Shown here one piece after another: positions 36,306 to 45,957 of a stretch of 64,000 nt of DNA. This DNA is from Bacteroidota bacterium (GTDB lineage: Bacteria; Bacteroidota; Bacteroidia; Bacteroidales; Lentimicrobiaceae), in the NCBI GenBank assembly GCA_009773515.1, contig WSXX01000007.1, forward strand, positions 113,227 to 177,226, written 5' to 3'. Within the stretch, counting starts at the first letter, position 1; each line of letters starts with the position of its first letter. Below the pieces are notes generated by a model that searched no databases, was not told the origin of the DNA, and saw only the letters and a list, made by a program, of their open reading frames with translations. The position numbers and the translations under genes are program-made.

Positions 36306-36475
36306 CGGGATTGTAATAAAAAAGTGTTGAGGATGATGTTTCTGCTGATACAAATTTAATTCATTTTCAGGCCGGAAAAGTTCAAAAAACCCATAAAAGT
36401 AAATTATTGAATCAATACCGTTTTGTCAAGAAAAGTTGTCTTCGATTCTGTTCAGACTGACAGTCATCCTGAGCG

Positions 36476-36495
36476 GTTCCGATAGCTATCGGAAC
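36476..36495. repeat. 20-bp perfect palindrome in a Bacteroidetes-type intergenic repeat
   Basis: gttccgatagctatcggaac is a perfect 20-base palindrome, flanked by 'gtcatcctgagcg' and 'gaaggat'. This is the context of a repeat I recall from many Bacteroidetes genomes. It lies downstream of the M14 gene and upstream of the C25 gene. Confidence 0.75.
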
Positions 36496-36550
36496 GAAGG
36501 ATACTTTTTATTCTATATCTATATCTGAAACCCTGACCAAAAGACATTGA

Positions 36551-38815
36551 CTACTGAATTACAATTTTTGTGTGAACGATTCCGCCATCTTTTAATCGGA
36601 TTTCCAAAATATAAACCCCGGCTCTATGTTCCGAAAAATCGGCGGTTGCAGATCCGTAAGCATTCAACATCAATGGTACAATATGCTTAACTCCCATATT
36701 GTCAAATGCGCTTACTTGCTCAATTACAGCATTGCCCTTCAATGATATCTGTGCCAGCCCTTTTACCGGATTCGGATAAATGTTTATTGCAGGCGATTCC
36801 ATATTTTGAACCTTCTCCACATAATATAGGTAGATGCTGTGATCTAACGTATCGCCGGGATTCACATACACCGTATCGCAATCGTAAAGCCATGTGCTCC
36901 AGTGTTCAGCACAAATCTGAACATATCCGGTATCGGCCCTTATAAGGAAATACCCATCTGATCCGCTTGTGGTTGAATACTCCCCGGAATACACCGTTGC
37001 GCCTTCAACAACCTGAGCTGGATTGTGATATTCATAAATGAAACCCGAAATATACCCGGTTGAATCAACGGGAGGAATTCTCACAATTCCTTCTATTGCA
37101 TCCAGATCGAAACCGGCATTGTTAACCTGCGATTGTCCGTCGCCATCATCACTGATTTTAAAATACCGTGCTTCGGGCAGAAATGTGTATGACAAATCGA
37201 AGGCTTTGGTACCTATGCCTGTTCCCATAGATTGCCATGGACCATCAATGGTGCTGCCGGCGAAAAGTGTGTATCCTTCTGGTGTTGCATCATTTTCATG
37301 AACAATCACATCAGGCCCTTCGCCGTTGATTACCGGTGTGCCCATATCAAAAACAGCCCATCCGAACCGGCCTAAAGAATACTGAATTCCATCAGGAGGG
37401 CCTAGTGCTGCAGGTGTATATCCTTCGTCATTAGGATTGTTGTTGGGAATGTAACTGCTGACCAATACACGGGCATAATGACCAAAAGCCGGCTGCATTT
37501 CAATATTTAAAAATGTTGAAGATTGGTTGCTTATAATAATGTCGCTGATTGTCTGAGTTTCATAGCCATTGGCAACCACTTTTAATTCATAATTTCCTGA
37601 AACAAGAAATTTATGAAAATCACCCGCTTCTGGGTCGGAACTGATGGGATAAAGATCATTTACAAACAAGGTGGCCGAAACAGGCGCGCCGGTTAAAGCA
37701 TCGGTTATGATTCCTGAAATTCCGTAGCCGGCATACTCGCACATGGCAAGCATTGACGGCTTGTTTTTCAGGTAAATGGGTACAATCTGAGAGGCTGGCG
37801 GCTGTTTACTGGTGGATATTTCTACCGACCAACTGATGGCTCCAACAGAGCCGTAACCAAAATCTTTGGTGCTGCCGTTGATAGGATACATACCCGAATA
37901 ACCCTGTTGATAAGGAATATTTGTATAACCTGAACTATTTGCATACAAAGATGCCAGATATTGATGCTGCGCATGATCGGGTGTTTGCGAAGCGCGATAA
38001 CTCCACGGGAAACTAATAAACTCAATTCCGCTGTGATAACTGCAGTGGATAACAAACTGATTGTCGGTTAACATGCTTCTGAGTGTCTTGGTTTCAGGCT
38101 GCGAAAATGCCGACGGGCTGTTTCCTTCGCCATTCCACATATAACCACTGTCGCGGTTTATGTCAACTCCAACCAGATTATAACGGGTCATGTTTGATCT
38201 TCCGTAAGGATTCAGGCAGTAAATTATCCATATTTCACGGTTGTCAACCAGATCAGTAATGTAAGGGTCGTTGCCATACCCAAGACAAAGATCGCGGGCA
38301 AAACGTATCATATTTTCAGATCCGCCGACTTCATCGCCGTGAATACCGCCATCAAAAAGAATTTCAGGCTCATTCTCATCAACACCGGGATTATCGCTGA
38401 TTTTAAGGGCATAAATTACTGCATTATTGCTGGCTATTCCTATGTTGTGAAGTGTGCATATATCCGGAAAATGGGTTAAAAGGCTGTCGGCAATCTCATT
38501 CAGTTCAGCAACTGTATAATATCCGTTTGGAACTCCTTTTGAGCCAAAAGATGCGGCCCATAGGTTAAGGTCAGGAATTTCGACTTCGGTGCGGATGCCT
38601 GATGCTGAAATTTGCTTATATTCCGCTTGAGTCAGGTAACATCTTAAAAAATCGCCAGCATAATCAGCATTTATTTTGAGTTGCTGCAATAATTCCTGTT
38701 GCCCTGGTTGTTCAGCAAAAACCTTAACCTGCATCTCGCCTTCACGCCATGGTGATTGAGAATATGCAAAAAAGACTATAAAAATCAGGTAAAAAACAAG
38801 TAGTAATTTTCTCAT
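36551..38815 (-). CDS. M14 zinc carboxypeptidase with T9SS sorting domain
   Basis: A 754-residue exported protein with a signal peptide ending near FAYSQ. The M14 domain (about 100-350) shows zinc ligands H and E in GGIHGDEVGG, the substrate arginine in IYCLNPYGRSNMTRYN, a third zinc ligand in VIHCSYHSG, and the general-base glutamate in ISWSVEISTS. A carboxypeptidase regulatory-like domain follows (GYGISGIITDALTGAP). Next come a discoidin-like jelly-roll (FGWAVFDMGT to SDDGDGQSQV) and a second regulatory-like domain. The protein ends in a type A sorting domain (IYPNPVKGLAQI). Its job is probably to trim C-terminal residues from peptides made by the neighbouring C25 endopeptidases. Confidence 0.9.
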   Translation of the reverse strand: MRKLLLVFYLIFIVFFAYSQSPWREGEMQVKVFAEQPGQQELLQQLKINADYAGDFLRCYLTQAEYKQISASGIRTEVEIPDLNLWAASFGSKGVPNGYYTVAELNEIADSLLTHFPDICTLHNIGIASNNAVIYALKISDNPGVDENEPEILFDGGIHGDEVGGSENMIRFARDLCLGYGNDPYITDLVDNREIWIIYCLNPYGRSNMTRYNLVGVDINRDSGYMWNGEGNSPSAFSQPETKTLRSMLTDNQFVIHCSYHSGIEFISFPWSYRASQTPDHAQHQYLASLYANSSGYTNIPYQQGYSGMYPINGSTKDFGYGSVGAISWSVEISTSKQPPASQIVPIYLKNKPSMLAMCEYAGYGISGIITDALTGAPVSATLFVNDLYPISSDPEAGDFHKFLVSGNYELKVVANGYETQTISDIIISNQSSTFLNIEMQPAFGHYARVLVSSYIPNNNPNDEGYTPAALGPPDGIQYSLGRFGWAVFDMGTPVINGEGPDVIVHENDATPEGYTLFAGSTIDGPWQSMGTGIGTKAFDLSYTFLPEARYFKISDDGDGQSQVNNAGFDLDAIEGIVRIPPVDSTGYISGFIYEYHNPAQVVEGATVYSGEYSTTSGSDGYFLIRADTGYVQICAEHWSTWLYDCDTVYVNPGDTLDHSIYLYYVEKVQNMESPAINIYPNPVKGLAQISLKGNAVIEQVSAFDNMGVKHIVPLMLNAYGSATADFSEHRAGVYILEIRLKDGGIVHTKIVIQ

Positions 38816-39163
38816 ATTAGCCGGGTTTCAGAAACCTGTAATTAATAGGTCGTAAACGTATAAAAAATATCGATCTGAAGATGATATTTACCCGGTTTTT
38901 TCAGGAAAATCTATGATAAAGCTGAGCAGAGCCGGATATTTGTTCAGCAAAAAGTGATAAAATGCCGGATAATTGCTGAATAAGGCAGAACGAGCAACCC
39001 CCGGAATTCCTGATAATTTCAAAAAAAGATCAGTTTACGTCATCCAAAACCATCAAACCAACAAGCCACGGCATAACATTTGCTGCAAAATGCCTTCTTT
39101 GAAGCATCAGTTACAACAAGTCCGCTTTTTTTATGTTAATTTTACATCCCTATTCAACCCCGG
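38816..39163. other. Divergent intergenic region
   Basis: It holds the promoters of the M14 gene and the TolB-like gene. No full promoter match, RNA or repeat was recognised. A 64-codon frame here lacks coding character and is not called. Confidence 0.5.
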
Positions 39164-42100
39164 ATGAAAAGACCAGCTTGCTCCGACTTCTGTATTAAAT
39201 TTCAGCAGAGATTTTTACTGCTGCTCACTGGCTTGCTGCTTTCCACAGGAGTGTTTTCTCAGTTTTACAATGGGTCACAGATGCCTTTCGGGAAAAGCAG
39301 GGTTCAATATGGTGATTTCCTGTGGACGTACTACCGTTTCGAAGATTTCGACACCTACTTCTACCTTAACGGCAAAGAGCTGGCCATCTACACCGCCCGT
39401 TATGCCAAACAAATTCAACCTGAACTTGAATCGTTTCTCGAAACAAGGCTTACCGACAAGATTGAATTTATTGTTTTCAACTCACTTACCGATCTGAAGC
39501 AAAGCAATATTGGACTGTTGAGCGAACAGCAATATAACATCGGAGGAATAACTCACATTGTTGCCAATAAGGTTTTCATTTATTTTGATGGAGATTACTC
39601 CAACTTTGAAAAGCAAATCAGGGCAGGAATGGCCAGAGCACTTATTGACCAATCGATTTATGGTGGCTCGGTAGGAAGGCAGATTACAAATTCAACCCTG
39701 ATGACAATGCCGCCATGGTTTATCGACGGGCTGGTATCTTACATTGCCGAAGAATGGAATACCAACATCGATAATTATGTGCGTGATGGTATAATAAGCG
39801 GCCGGTATAAAAAATTCAACCACCTCAGAGGAGACGATGCCGTTTATGCAGGTCACAGCATCTGGAAATATATCTCCGATAAATATGGCAAACAGAGCAT
39901 TCCCAACATTATTTATCTTGCCAGGGTAAGCCGTAATGTTGAGACAGGTTTTCTTTATGTACTCAATGTTTCCTTCCGGAATCTTGTAAAGGAGTGGTAT
40001 GAAACATATAGCAAACAATATGAGGACAGCGATCAGGGGAGGGTACTTCCGCAAACCCCGCTTGTTCAGAAAAAAGTTAAGAAAACGGTAGTTTACGACC
40101 GCATCAGAATAAGCCCCGATGGCCGATATATGGCCTGGATCAGCAATGAAGCCGGTCAGGTTAAGGTTTGGCTTTACAACAATCAAACAGGAAAGCGCAA
40201 AATAATCTACCGTCAAGGTCAACGCCTCGACGAAAAAGCAGATATGTCGTATCCGCTCATCGAGTTTCATCCCAACAATAATATTTTAGGTCTGATAACC
40301 GAACGAAAAGGTGAAATCAGGTTTTACCAGATAGACACCGATACACGTAAACGCACCTGGCAATTCATTTATGGGTTTCAGAAAATTATCGACATCAATT
40401 ATTCGCATGATGGACGAAATCTGGCCATGTCGGCCATACGAAAAGGCCAAAGCGATATATACACTTTCAATATTGCAGCATCTTCGGCCAATCAGATAAC
40501 CAAAGACGTTTACAATGACTTAAACCCTGTTTTTTTCAACAACTCAAAGCAGATTGTATTCAGTTCAAACCGTCCGGATGATACCCTGAGAGACAATCCG
40601 GTAATTTCAAGACCCGGATTGGAGCGGACTCACGATCTTTTCATCTATGATATTGGTTCAGAAAACAAAACCCTGAGACGAATTACAGACACACCTTCGG
40701 CAAACGAAATACAGCCGGTACAATATGAAAAAGGATATATCACATATCTGAGCGACGAATCGGGAATCTACAACCGGTATCTTGCAAGTTTTGATAGTGT
40801 TATAACCCATGTTGATACCATTGCCCATTACCGCTACTTTACAAGAAATTACGGTTTAACCGACTATGCCCGTAATGTGTTGTCGCATACTGCATCACCT
40901 TCTGCCGGAAAAATTGCAGAGGTGGTTCATTCAGGTCAGTTGATGACCATTCACACCTACGATCAGATTCCAGCCCGCAGAATTGAGCATGTAACTCCGC
41001 AAAACACCCCATACATGGATCAGCAGTTGCTGCTGACCAGCACACCTATTAGCGGTAAACCTGAAAGTCAGGCTCCTGTAAAATCAACACGAAGGCGGCA
41101 ATTTGTCAGTGTATATGCCGGTGATCCTGAACTTCCGGCTTCCGATAGCCTGATTGATCTGGAAGAATACCGCCTGTCGCTGGAAAGCAGCAGAGCCGGC
41201 AGCAAAAGAAGAAGAGGCGGCCAGATTGAAGGACTCGAAGAATTTGTAGTTCCCAAACAACGAAATTACAATGTTGAGTATAAAGTAAACGAGCTTGTAA
41301 ACCAGCTTGATTTTAATTTCCTGAGTACCTCTTATCAACCTTTTTCAGGCGGAGGTGGCCCCATTTTCCTGACTCCCGGACTAAATGCATTTTTTAAAGT
41401 CGGCATGACAGATCTGCTTGAAGATTACCGTATTGTTGCCGGGGTAAGGCTCGACTTTAATCTGGTAAACAATGAGTACATTATTTCAATTGCCAACCTC
41501 AAACATCGCCTCGACAGGGAAATCTACTTCCATCGGCAGTCTATTGAACAGGTCAGCCTTTATTCAATAGTAAGGTATAAAATTCATGAACTGCATTACA
41601 TTCTCAAATATCCCATAAATCCACTTCTGAGCATTAAAGGAACTGCTTCTTTCCGCAAAGACAGGGCCGTTTTTATGTCAACCGACCAGTTTAACCTGCG
41701 ACAACCAGATGTAAACAAACATTGGGTTTCGGGAAAGGGAGAAGTAACCTATGACGGCACCCGGCAGTTGGGATTGAATATACTTGATGGATTGCGATTT
41801 AAACTTTTCGGGGAGTATTATCAGGAAATCGGTGGCAATGACGGGTTTAACAACATGGCTGTAGTCGGGTTTGATATACGTCATTATATGCCCATTCACC
41901 GGAATTTCATCTGGGCCAATCGTTTTGCAACAAGTACCTCATTCGGGCAAAGCAAACTGATCTACTATATGGGTGGTGTTGATACCTGGCTTACCCCAAA
42001 ATTCAAAACCGAAGCACCGATTGATTATTCTCAGAACTATGCCTACCAGACCCTGGCAACAAATATGCGCGGTTTTTATCAGAATGTGCGAAACGGAAAT

Positions 42101-42457
42101 AGTTTCGCTGTTATCAATTCTGAATTGCGTTTCCCGGTATTCAGCTATCTCGCCAACCGGCCACTAAGATCTGACTTCCTGAATAATTTTCAGATAATTG
42201 CTTTTGGCGATTTAGGAACTGCCTGGACAGGACCTACCCCCTACTCCGATGAAAACGCGCTTTTTACCAGAATAATCCGCCGTGGGCCGCTGTTTATAAC
42301 CATTCGAGAACAACGCGAACCATTGGTTGGAGGTATGGGATTTGGCGCCAGAACACGACTTCTGGGTTACTTCCTCAGGGCTGATTATGCCTGGGGAATT
42401 GAAGATATGGTTATCAATAAACCCGTCTTTTATATCTCGTTAAGCCTTGATTTTTAG
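39164..42457 (+). CDS. TolB-like propeller protein with degenerate peptidase N-terminus and C-terminal outer-membrane barrel
   Basis: A 1097-residue exported protein (signal peptide FLLLLTGLLLSTGVFSQ). Residues 35-290 resemble a peptidase-MA/gluzincin domain, with AGHSIWKYISDKYGKQSIPNI typical of its C-terminal helices. The expected HExxH position reads ARALID, so the site looks inactive. Residues 310-560 are WD40/PD40 propeller repeats (ISPDGRYMAWIS, HDGRNLAMSAI). From about 700, alternating amphipathic strands and the ending FYISLSLDF form an outer-membrane barrel. Such proteins are often annotated as TolB-like or surface antigen proteins in Bacteroidetes. Role unknown; a scaffold or transport function is likely. 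Confidence 0.75.
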   Translation: MKRPACSDFCIKFQQRFLLLLTGLLLSTGVFSQFYNGSQMPFGKSRVQYGDFLWTYYRFEDFDTYFYLNGKELAIYTARYAKQIQPELESFLETRLTDKIEFIVFNSLTDLKQSNIGLLSEQQYNIGGITHIVANKVFIYFDGDYSNFEKQIRAGMARALIDQSIYGGSVGRQITNSTLMTMPPWFIDGLVSYIAEEWNTNIDNYVRDGIISGRYKKFNHLRGDDAVYAGHSIWKYISDKYGKQSIPNIIYLARVSRNVETGFLYVLNVSFRNLVKEWYETYSKQYEDSDQGRVLPQTPLVQKKVKKTVVYDRIRISPDGRYMAWISNEAGQVKVWLYNNQTGKRKIIYRQGQRLDEKADMSYPLIEFHPNNNILGLITERKGEIRFYQIDTDTRKRTWQFIYGFQKIIDINYSHDGRNLAMSAIRKGQSDIYTFNIAASSANQITKDVYNDLNPVFFNNSKQIVFSSNRPDDTLRDNPVISRPGLERTHDLFIYDIGSENKTLRRITDTPSANEIQPVQYEKGYITYLSDESGIYNRYLASFDSVITHVDTIAHYRYFTRNYGLTDYARNVLSHTASPSAGKIAEVVHSGQLMTIHTYDQIPARRIEHVTPQNTPYMDQQLLLTSTPISGKPESQAPVKSTRRRQFVSVYAGDPELPASDSLIDLEEYRLSLESSRAGSKRRRGGQIEGLEEFVVPKQRNYNVEYKVNELVNQLDFNFLSTSYQPFSGGGGPIFLTPGLNAFFKVGMTDLLEDYRIVAGVRLDFNLVNNEYIISIANLKHRLDREIYFHRQSIEQVSLYSIVRYKIHELHYILKYPINPLLSIKGTASFRKDRAVFMSTDQFNLRQPDVNKHWVSGKGEVTYDGTRQLGLNILDGLRFKLFGEYYQEIGGNDGFNNMAVVGFDIRHYMPIHRNFIWANRFATSTSFGQSKLIYYMGGVDTWLTPKFKTEAPIDYSQNYAYQTLATNMRGFYQNVRNGNSFAVINSELRFPVFSYLANRPLRSDFLNNFQIIAFGDLGTAWTGPTPYSDENALFTRIIRRGPLFITIREQREPLVGGMGFGARTRLLGYFLRADYAWGIEDMVINKPVFYISLSLDF

Positions 42458-42791
42458 ATTCCCCCAAATTCATAACCGAAATATCTGGGATGCAATTTTT
42501 ATGGGCTAGCTTCCATCCTTACGGCTCAATTGTTTCAGAATAAACACCTTAAATCAGCCAAAGTCTAAACAAAAGATTTGCACTTTACAATTGTTAATAA
42601 CTCAAAACCTATTGTGAAAATCTTTGGCTTTTTCTCATCTGAAACTTACCGATCTTTGCATACTGGCTACAACAGTGCTACTTTCAGCTTTTATACTGAT
42701 AATCAACTTGTTATTCAGAACTACCGGCAACTACGTATTTCAGCCATAAAATGTCTGTCCGAAAAATAATTATTAAGATTATTACAATTTC

Positions 42792-42813
42792 GGTGTCAGG
42801 CGTTTACGACACC
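42792..42813 (+). promoter_or_regulatory. Short hairpin upstream of the ribonucleotide reductase
   Basis: ggtgtc (42792-42797) pairs perfectly with gacacc (42808-42813) around a 10-base loop. The function is unknown. Confidence 0.35.
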
Positions 42814-42886
42814 AAAAGGGTTAATTGTTAATAAGTCTATTTTGCCTTACCTTAATGGTTGTTGTATATTGGTCTAATGATTTTTG

Positions 42887-42911
42887 AGCACTTATCTTTC
42901 AGGTAAGTGCT
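42887..42911 (+). promoter_or_regulatory. Leader hairpin of the ribonucleotide reductase gene
   Basis: agcactta (42887-42894) pairs with taagtgct (42904-42911) around a 9-base loop, followed by ttattatc. It ends 64 bases before the reductase ATG. It is either a weak attenuator-like structure in the leader or a terminator of upstream transcription. Confidence 0.4.
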
Positions 42912-42975
42912 TTATTATCAAAAGAATCTGAAGAATAGTTAAAATATTTGATTCACTGTCATTTGTCCTATTGCT

Positions 42976-45711
42976 ATGGAAAATAACCTGTTTGCAAATT
43001 TTGAAGAAGTTGCTGAAACATCAGGAACCGGGAGCAAAACTGAATACTATGAAGAAGTACTCGGACAAAGAGTACGACCTGTTGTGCCGGAGCAAAAAAA
43101 TATTGAACCGGAACAGAACCTAAAAAAAATGGATACAATGTTGACCGAAAGATCTGCAACATTAAATATTGCAGAGACTAAAAAACAGGTTTCCTACTCA
43201 CATGAGGAAATACTTGAAAACGCAACTGCATACTTCGAAGGAGATACCCTGGCGGCAGGTGTGTGGATGAATAAATATGCGCTTAAAGACAGCGAAGGCA
43301 ATATTTACGAACTCACGCCTGATGATATGCATCGCAGGCTTGCCGAGGAAGTGGCACGCATAGAGAAAAAATACCCGAACCCAATGGGCGAGGAAGAAAT
43401 CTTCGAACTGTTTCGCAACTTTAAATACATCATTCCACAGGGCAGTCCTATGGCTGGCATGGGAAATAATTACCAGGTTTCATCGCTCTCAAACTGCTTT
43501 GTAATTGGTGGCGACAGCAACTATGATTCCTATGGCGGTATTATGAAGATTGATCAGGAGCAGGTGCAATTAATGAAAAGACGCGGTGGTGTGGGGCATG
43601 ACCTTTCTCACATTCGTCCAACCGGAAGTCCTGTTAAAAACAGTGCCCTCACTTCAACCGGCATTGTTCCTTTTATGGAACGCTATTCAAACTCAACCCG
43701 CGAAGTAGCTCAGGATGGAAGGCGCGGCGCTCTCATGCTCTCAATCTCAGTAAAACATCCCGATGCCGAAAATTTTATTGATGCCAAAATGGAGCAGGGA
43801 AAAGTTACCGGTGCCAACGTTTCGGTGAAGATTGACGATGAGTTTATGCGGGCTGTCATTGGTGGAACTCCCTACCGTCAGCAGTATCCGATATACTCTG
43901 ACAACCCGATGAAAGTTCAGGAAATTGACGCATTGGGAATCTGGAATAAAATTATTCACAATGCATGGAAATCTGCTGAACCTGGTGTACTCTTCTGGGA
44001 TACTATTATAAAAGAATCAGTGCCCGATTGTTATGCCGATCTGGGATTCAAAACCATGTCAACAAACCCATGCGGCGAAATTCCACTCTGCCCGTATGAC
44101 AGCTGCAGGCTGATTGCCATAAATCTTTACAGCTATGTTGAAAACCCATTTACTCCTCAGGCCAGGTTTAATATGGATCTTTTCAAGAAGCACTCGGCAT
44201 ATGCGCTCAGAATTATGGATGACATCATTGATCTGGAATCAGAGAAAATAGACGCCATTCTTGCCAAAGTAAAAGCCGATCCTGAAGACGAAGAAATCAA
44301 AAGGATTGAGCGTAAAATGTGGGAAAATATCCGCCAGAAAACTCTACTTGGACGCCGCACTGGCATTGGTATAACTGCTGAAGGCGATATGCTTGCAGCG
44401 CTGGGCATGCGCTACGGATCAGAAGATGCAACCACTTTTTCGGTGGAAGTGCATAAATCGCTGGCTACTGAAGTTTACGGAGCCTCCGCTGATCTGGCTG
44501 CTGAACGTGGACCTTTCCCCATTTACAACTTCGAGCGCGAGAAAAACAACCCGTTTATTCAGCGTTTAAAGGAAGCGTCACCTGAAGTTTATGAAAAAAT
44601 GGCCCGCAACGGCCGCCGCAACATTGCCATGCTTACCATTGCCCCAACCGGAAGTGTGAGTATCTGTACACAAACTTCGTCAGGCATTGAACCTGTATTT
44701 ATGGTAAGCTATAAACGTCGCCGTAAGGTTAATCCAAACGACAAAAATGTAACCGTAAGTTTTGTTGACGAAGTTGGCGATTCATGGGAAGAGTATAATG
44801 TATTTCATCCTAAATTCCTCGATTGGCTTAAAGTAAATGGCTATAATCCTGACGAGGTCAAACTTTTTGATGATGTAAAACTACAGCCCATCATTGCCAA
44901 AAGTCCATATCACAAAGCAACATCAAACGATATTGACTGGCTAAGCAAAGTACGCATGCAGGGTGCCATACAAAAATGGGTTGACCACTCCATCAGCGTT
45001 ACTGTTAATTTACCAAAAGAAGCTACCGAAGAGCTTGTCAGCGAAGTTTACAAAACTGCCTGGGAAAGCGGATGCAAAGGCATGACCATTTATCGCGACG
45101 GTTCGCGCTCCGGGGTATTGATCAGCAATGAGAAAAAAGAGGAAATCTCTGAATTCCGTGAAACCAAAGCACCAGCCCGTCCATTGAAACTGGAAGCAGA
45201 TGTCGTGAGATTTCAGAATGATTATGAAAAATGGATCGCTGTTATCGGACTTATGGATGGGAAACCCTACGAAGTTTTTACCGGTAAAGCCGAAGGTTTC
45301 TATCTTCCTCCATGGGTAGTTAAAGGATGGGTTTATCGTTACAAAAACGAAGGGGAATCGGCACGATACGATTTTCAGTTTGAAGACAAAGATGGATATA
45401 AAGTAACCATCGAAGGCTTGTCGCGTTCTTTCAACAAAGAATACTGGAACTATGCCAAGCTGATCTCAGGAATCCTGCGTCACGGAATGCCATTGCCATT
45501 TCTTGTAAACCTGATTCAAAACCTCAACTTCGACAACGACAGCATCACAACATGGAAAAACGGCGTTGTACGATCACTCAAACGTTACATCCCCGACGGA
45601 ACATCACTGGGAGCAAAAGAAACCTGCCCGAGTTGCGGTGAGAAAAATGCCCTGGTTTTTAAAGAAGGATGTATGACGTGTAAACATTGCGGATATTCCA
45701 AATGCGGCTAA
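42976..45711 (+). CDS. nrdJ: Adenosylcobalamin-dependent (class II) ribonucleotide reductase
   Basis: A 911-residue enzyme that reduces ribonucleotides to deoxyribonucleotides. Class II features are SNCFVIGGD (active-site cysteine), RRGGVGHDLSHIRP, STNPCGEIPLCPYDSC (N-x-C-x-E radical motif), MLTIAPTGSVSICTQTSSG and ISVTVNLPKE. The C-terminus carries a thiol/zinc cluster CPSCGEKN, CMTC, CGYSKCG, which is usual for NrdJ. Oxygen-independent B12 chemistry lets the cell make DNA precursors with or without air. No NrdR site was recognised. It is monocistronic, with a strong terminator behind it. Confidence 0.93.
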   Translation: MENNLFANFEEVAETSGTGSKTEYYEEVLGQRVRPVVPEQKNIEPEQNLKKMDTMLTERSATLNIAETKKQVSYSHEEILENATAYFEGDTLAAGVWMNKYALKDSEGNIYELTPDDMHRRLAEEVARIEKKYPNPMGEEEIFELFRNFKYIIPQGSPMAGMGNNYQVSSLSNCFVIGGDSNYDSYGGIMKIDQEQVQLMKRRGGVGHDLSHIRPTGSPVKNSALTSTGIVPFMERYSNSTREVAQDGRRGALMLSISVKHPDAENFIDAKMEQGKVTGANVSVKIDDEFMRAVIGGTPYRQQYPIYSDNPMKVQEIDALGIWNKIIHNAWKSAEPGVLFWDTIIKESVPDCYADLGFKTMSTNPCGEIPLCPYDSCRLIAINLYSYVENPFTPQARFNMDLFKKHSAYALRIMDDIIDLESEKIDAILAKVKADPEDEEIKRIERKMWENIRQKTLLGRRTGIGITAEGDMLAALGMRYGSEDATTFSVEVHKSLATEVYGASADLAAERGPFPIYNFEREKNNPFIQRLKEASPEVYEKMARNGRRNIAMLTIAPTGSVSICTQTSSGIEPVFMVSYKRRRKVNPNDKNVTVSFVDEVGDSWEEYNVFHPKFLDWLKVNGYNPDEVKLFDDVKLQPIIAKSPYHKATSNDIDWLSKVRMQGAIQKWVDHSISVTVNLPKEATEELVSEVYKTAWESGCKGMTIYRDGSRSGVLISNEKKEEISEFRETKAPARPLKLEADVVRFQNDYEKWIAVIGLMDGKPYEVFTGKAEGFYLPPWVVKGWVYRYKNEGESARYDFQFEDKDGYKVTIEGLSRSFNKEYWNYAKLISGILRHGMPLPFLVNLIQNLNFDNDSITTWKNGVVRSLKRYIPDGTSLGAKETCPSCGEKNALVFKEGCMTCKHCGYSKCG

Positions 45712-45730
45712 CCACAACAAATTCCCTTAT

Positions 45731-45763
45731 AATCCCTGCCCTCAGAAAGCAGGGATTTTTTTT
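45731..45763 (+). terminator. Strong intrinsic terminator after nrdJ
   Basis: A perfect 9-bp stem aatccctgc / gcagggatt with a 9-base loop, followed by a T-run. It lies 20 bases past the stop. Confidence 0.9.
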
Positions 45764-45840
45764 ATTCCTGTAATAATTGGTTTTGGCTGAAAGGGATAAA
45801 TGCGGAAGAGGCTTTATAAAAAGTCAGTGATTGTTCATAT

Positions 45841-45900
45841 TTCGACTTCGCTCAATATGACATACTTTAATAAACAGATGTCAGGCTGAGCGGAGTCGAA
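45841..45900. repeat. Bacteroidetes-type intergenic inverted repeat
   Basis: ttcgacttcgctca (45841-45854) pairs with tgagcggagtcgaa (45887-45900) with one mismatch. The 'tgagcg(g/a)agtcgaa' word is a repeat I recall as common between genes in Bacteroidetes. It lies between nrdJ and the reverse-strand small repeat-protein gene. Confidence 0.65.
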
Positions 45901-45957
45901 GCCTAATCTGACTTTTGAGACAACCTCTTCAAAGTAAAGAATTATTTTCTTAAAGTT

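Larger units (their letters stand above)
42458..42975. other. Intergenic leader region before the ribonucleotide reductase gene
   Basis: These 518 bases hold two short hairpins (42792-42813 and 42887-42911, listed separately) and no gene I can support. A cobalamin riboswitch was looked for because the reductase is B12-dependent, but no B12-box could be recognised with confidence. Confidence 0.5.

Noticed and set aside
38973..39167. A 64-codon ORF upstream of the TolB-like gene
   Set aside because: It overlaps the true start region and has no coding character.
42578..42769. A 63-codon ORF in the intergenic region before nrdJ
   Set aside because: No homology-like pattern, no start signal or neighbour support. 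It looks like chance.
42458..42975. A cobalamin riboswitch ahead of the B12-dependent reductase
   Set aside because: I looked for a B12-box and a long paired architecture and saw only two short hairpins. A covariance-model search would be needed to rule it in.
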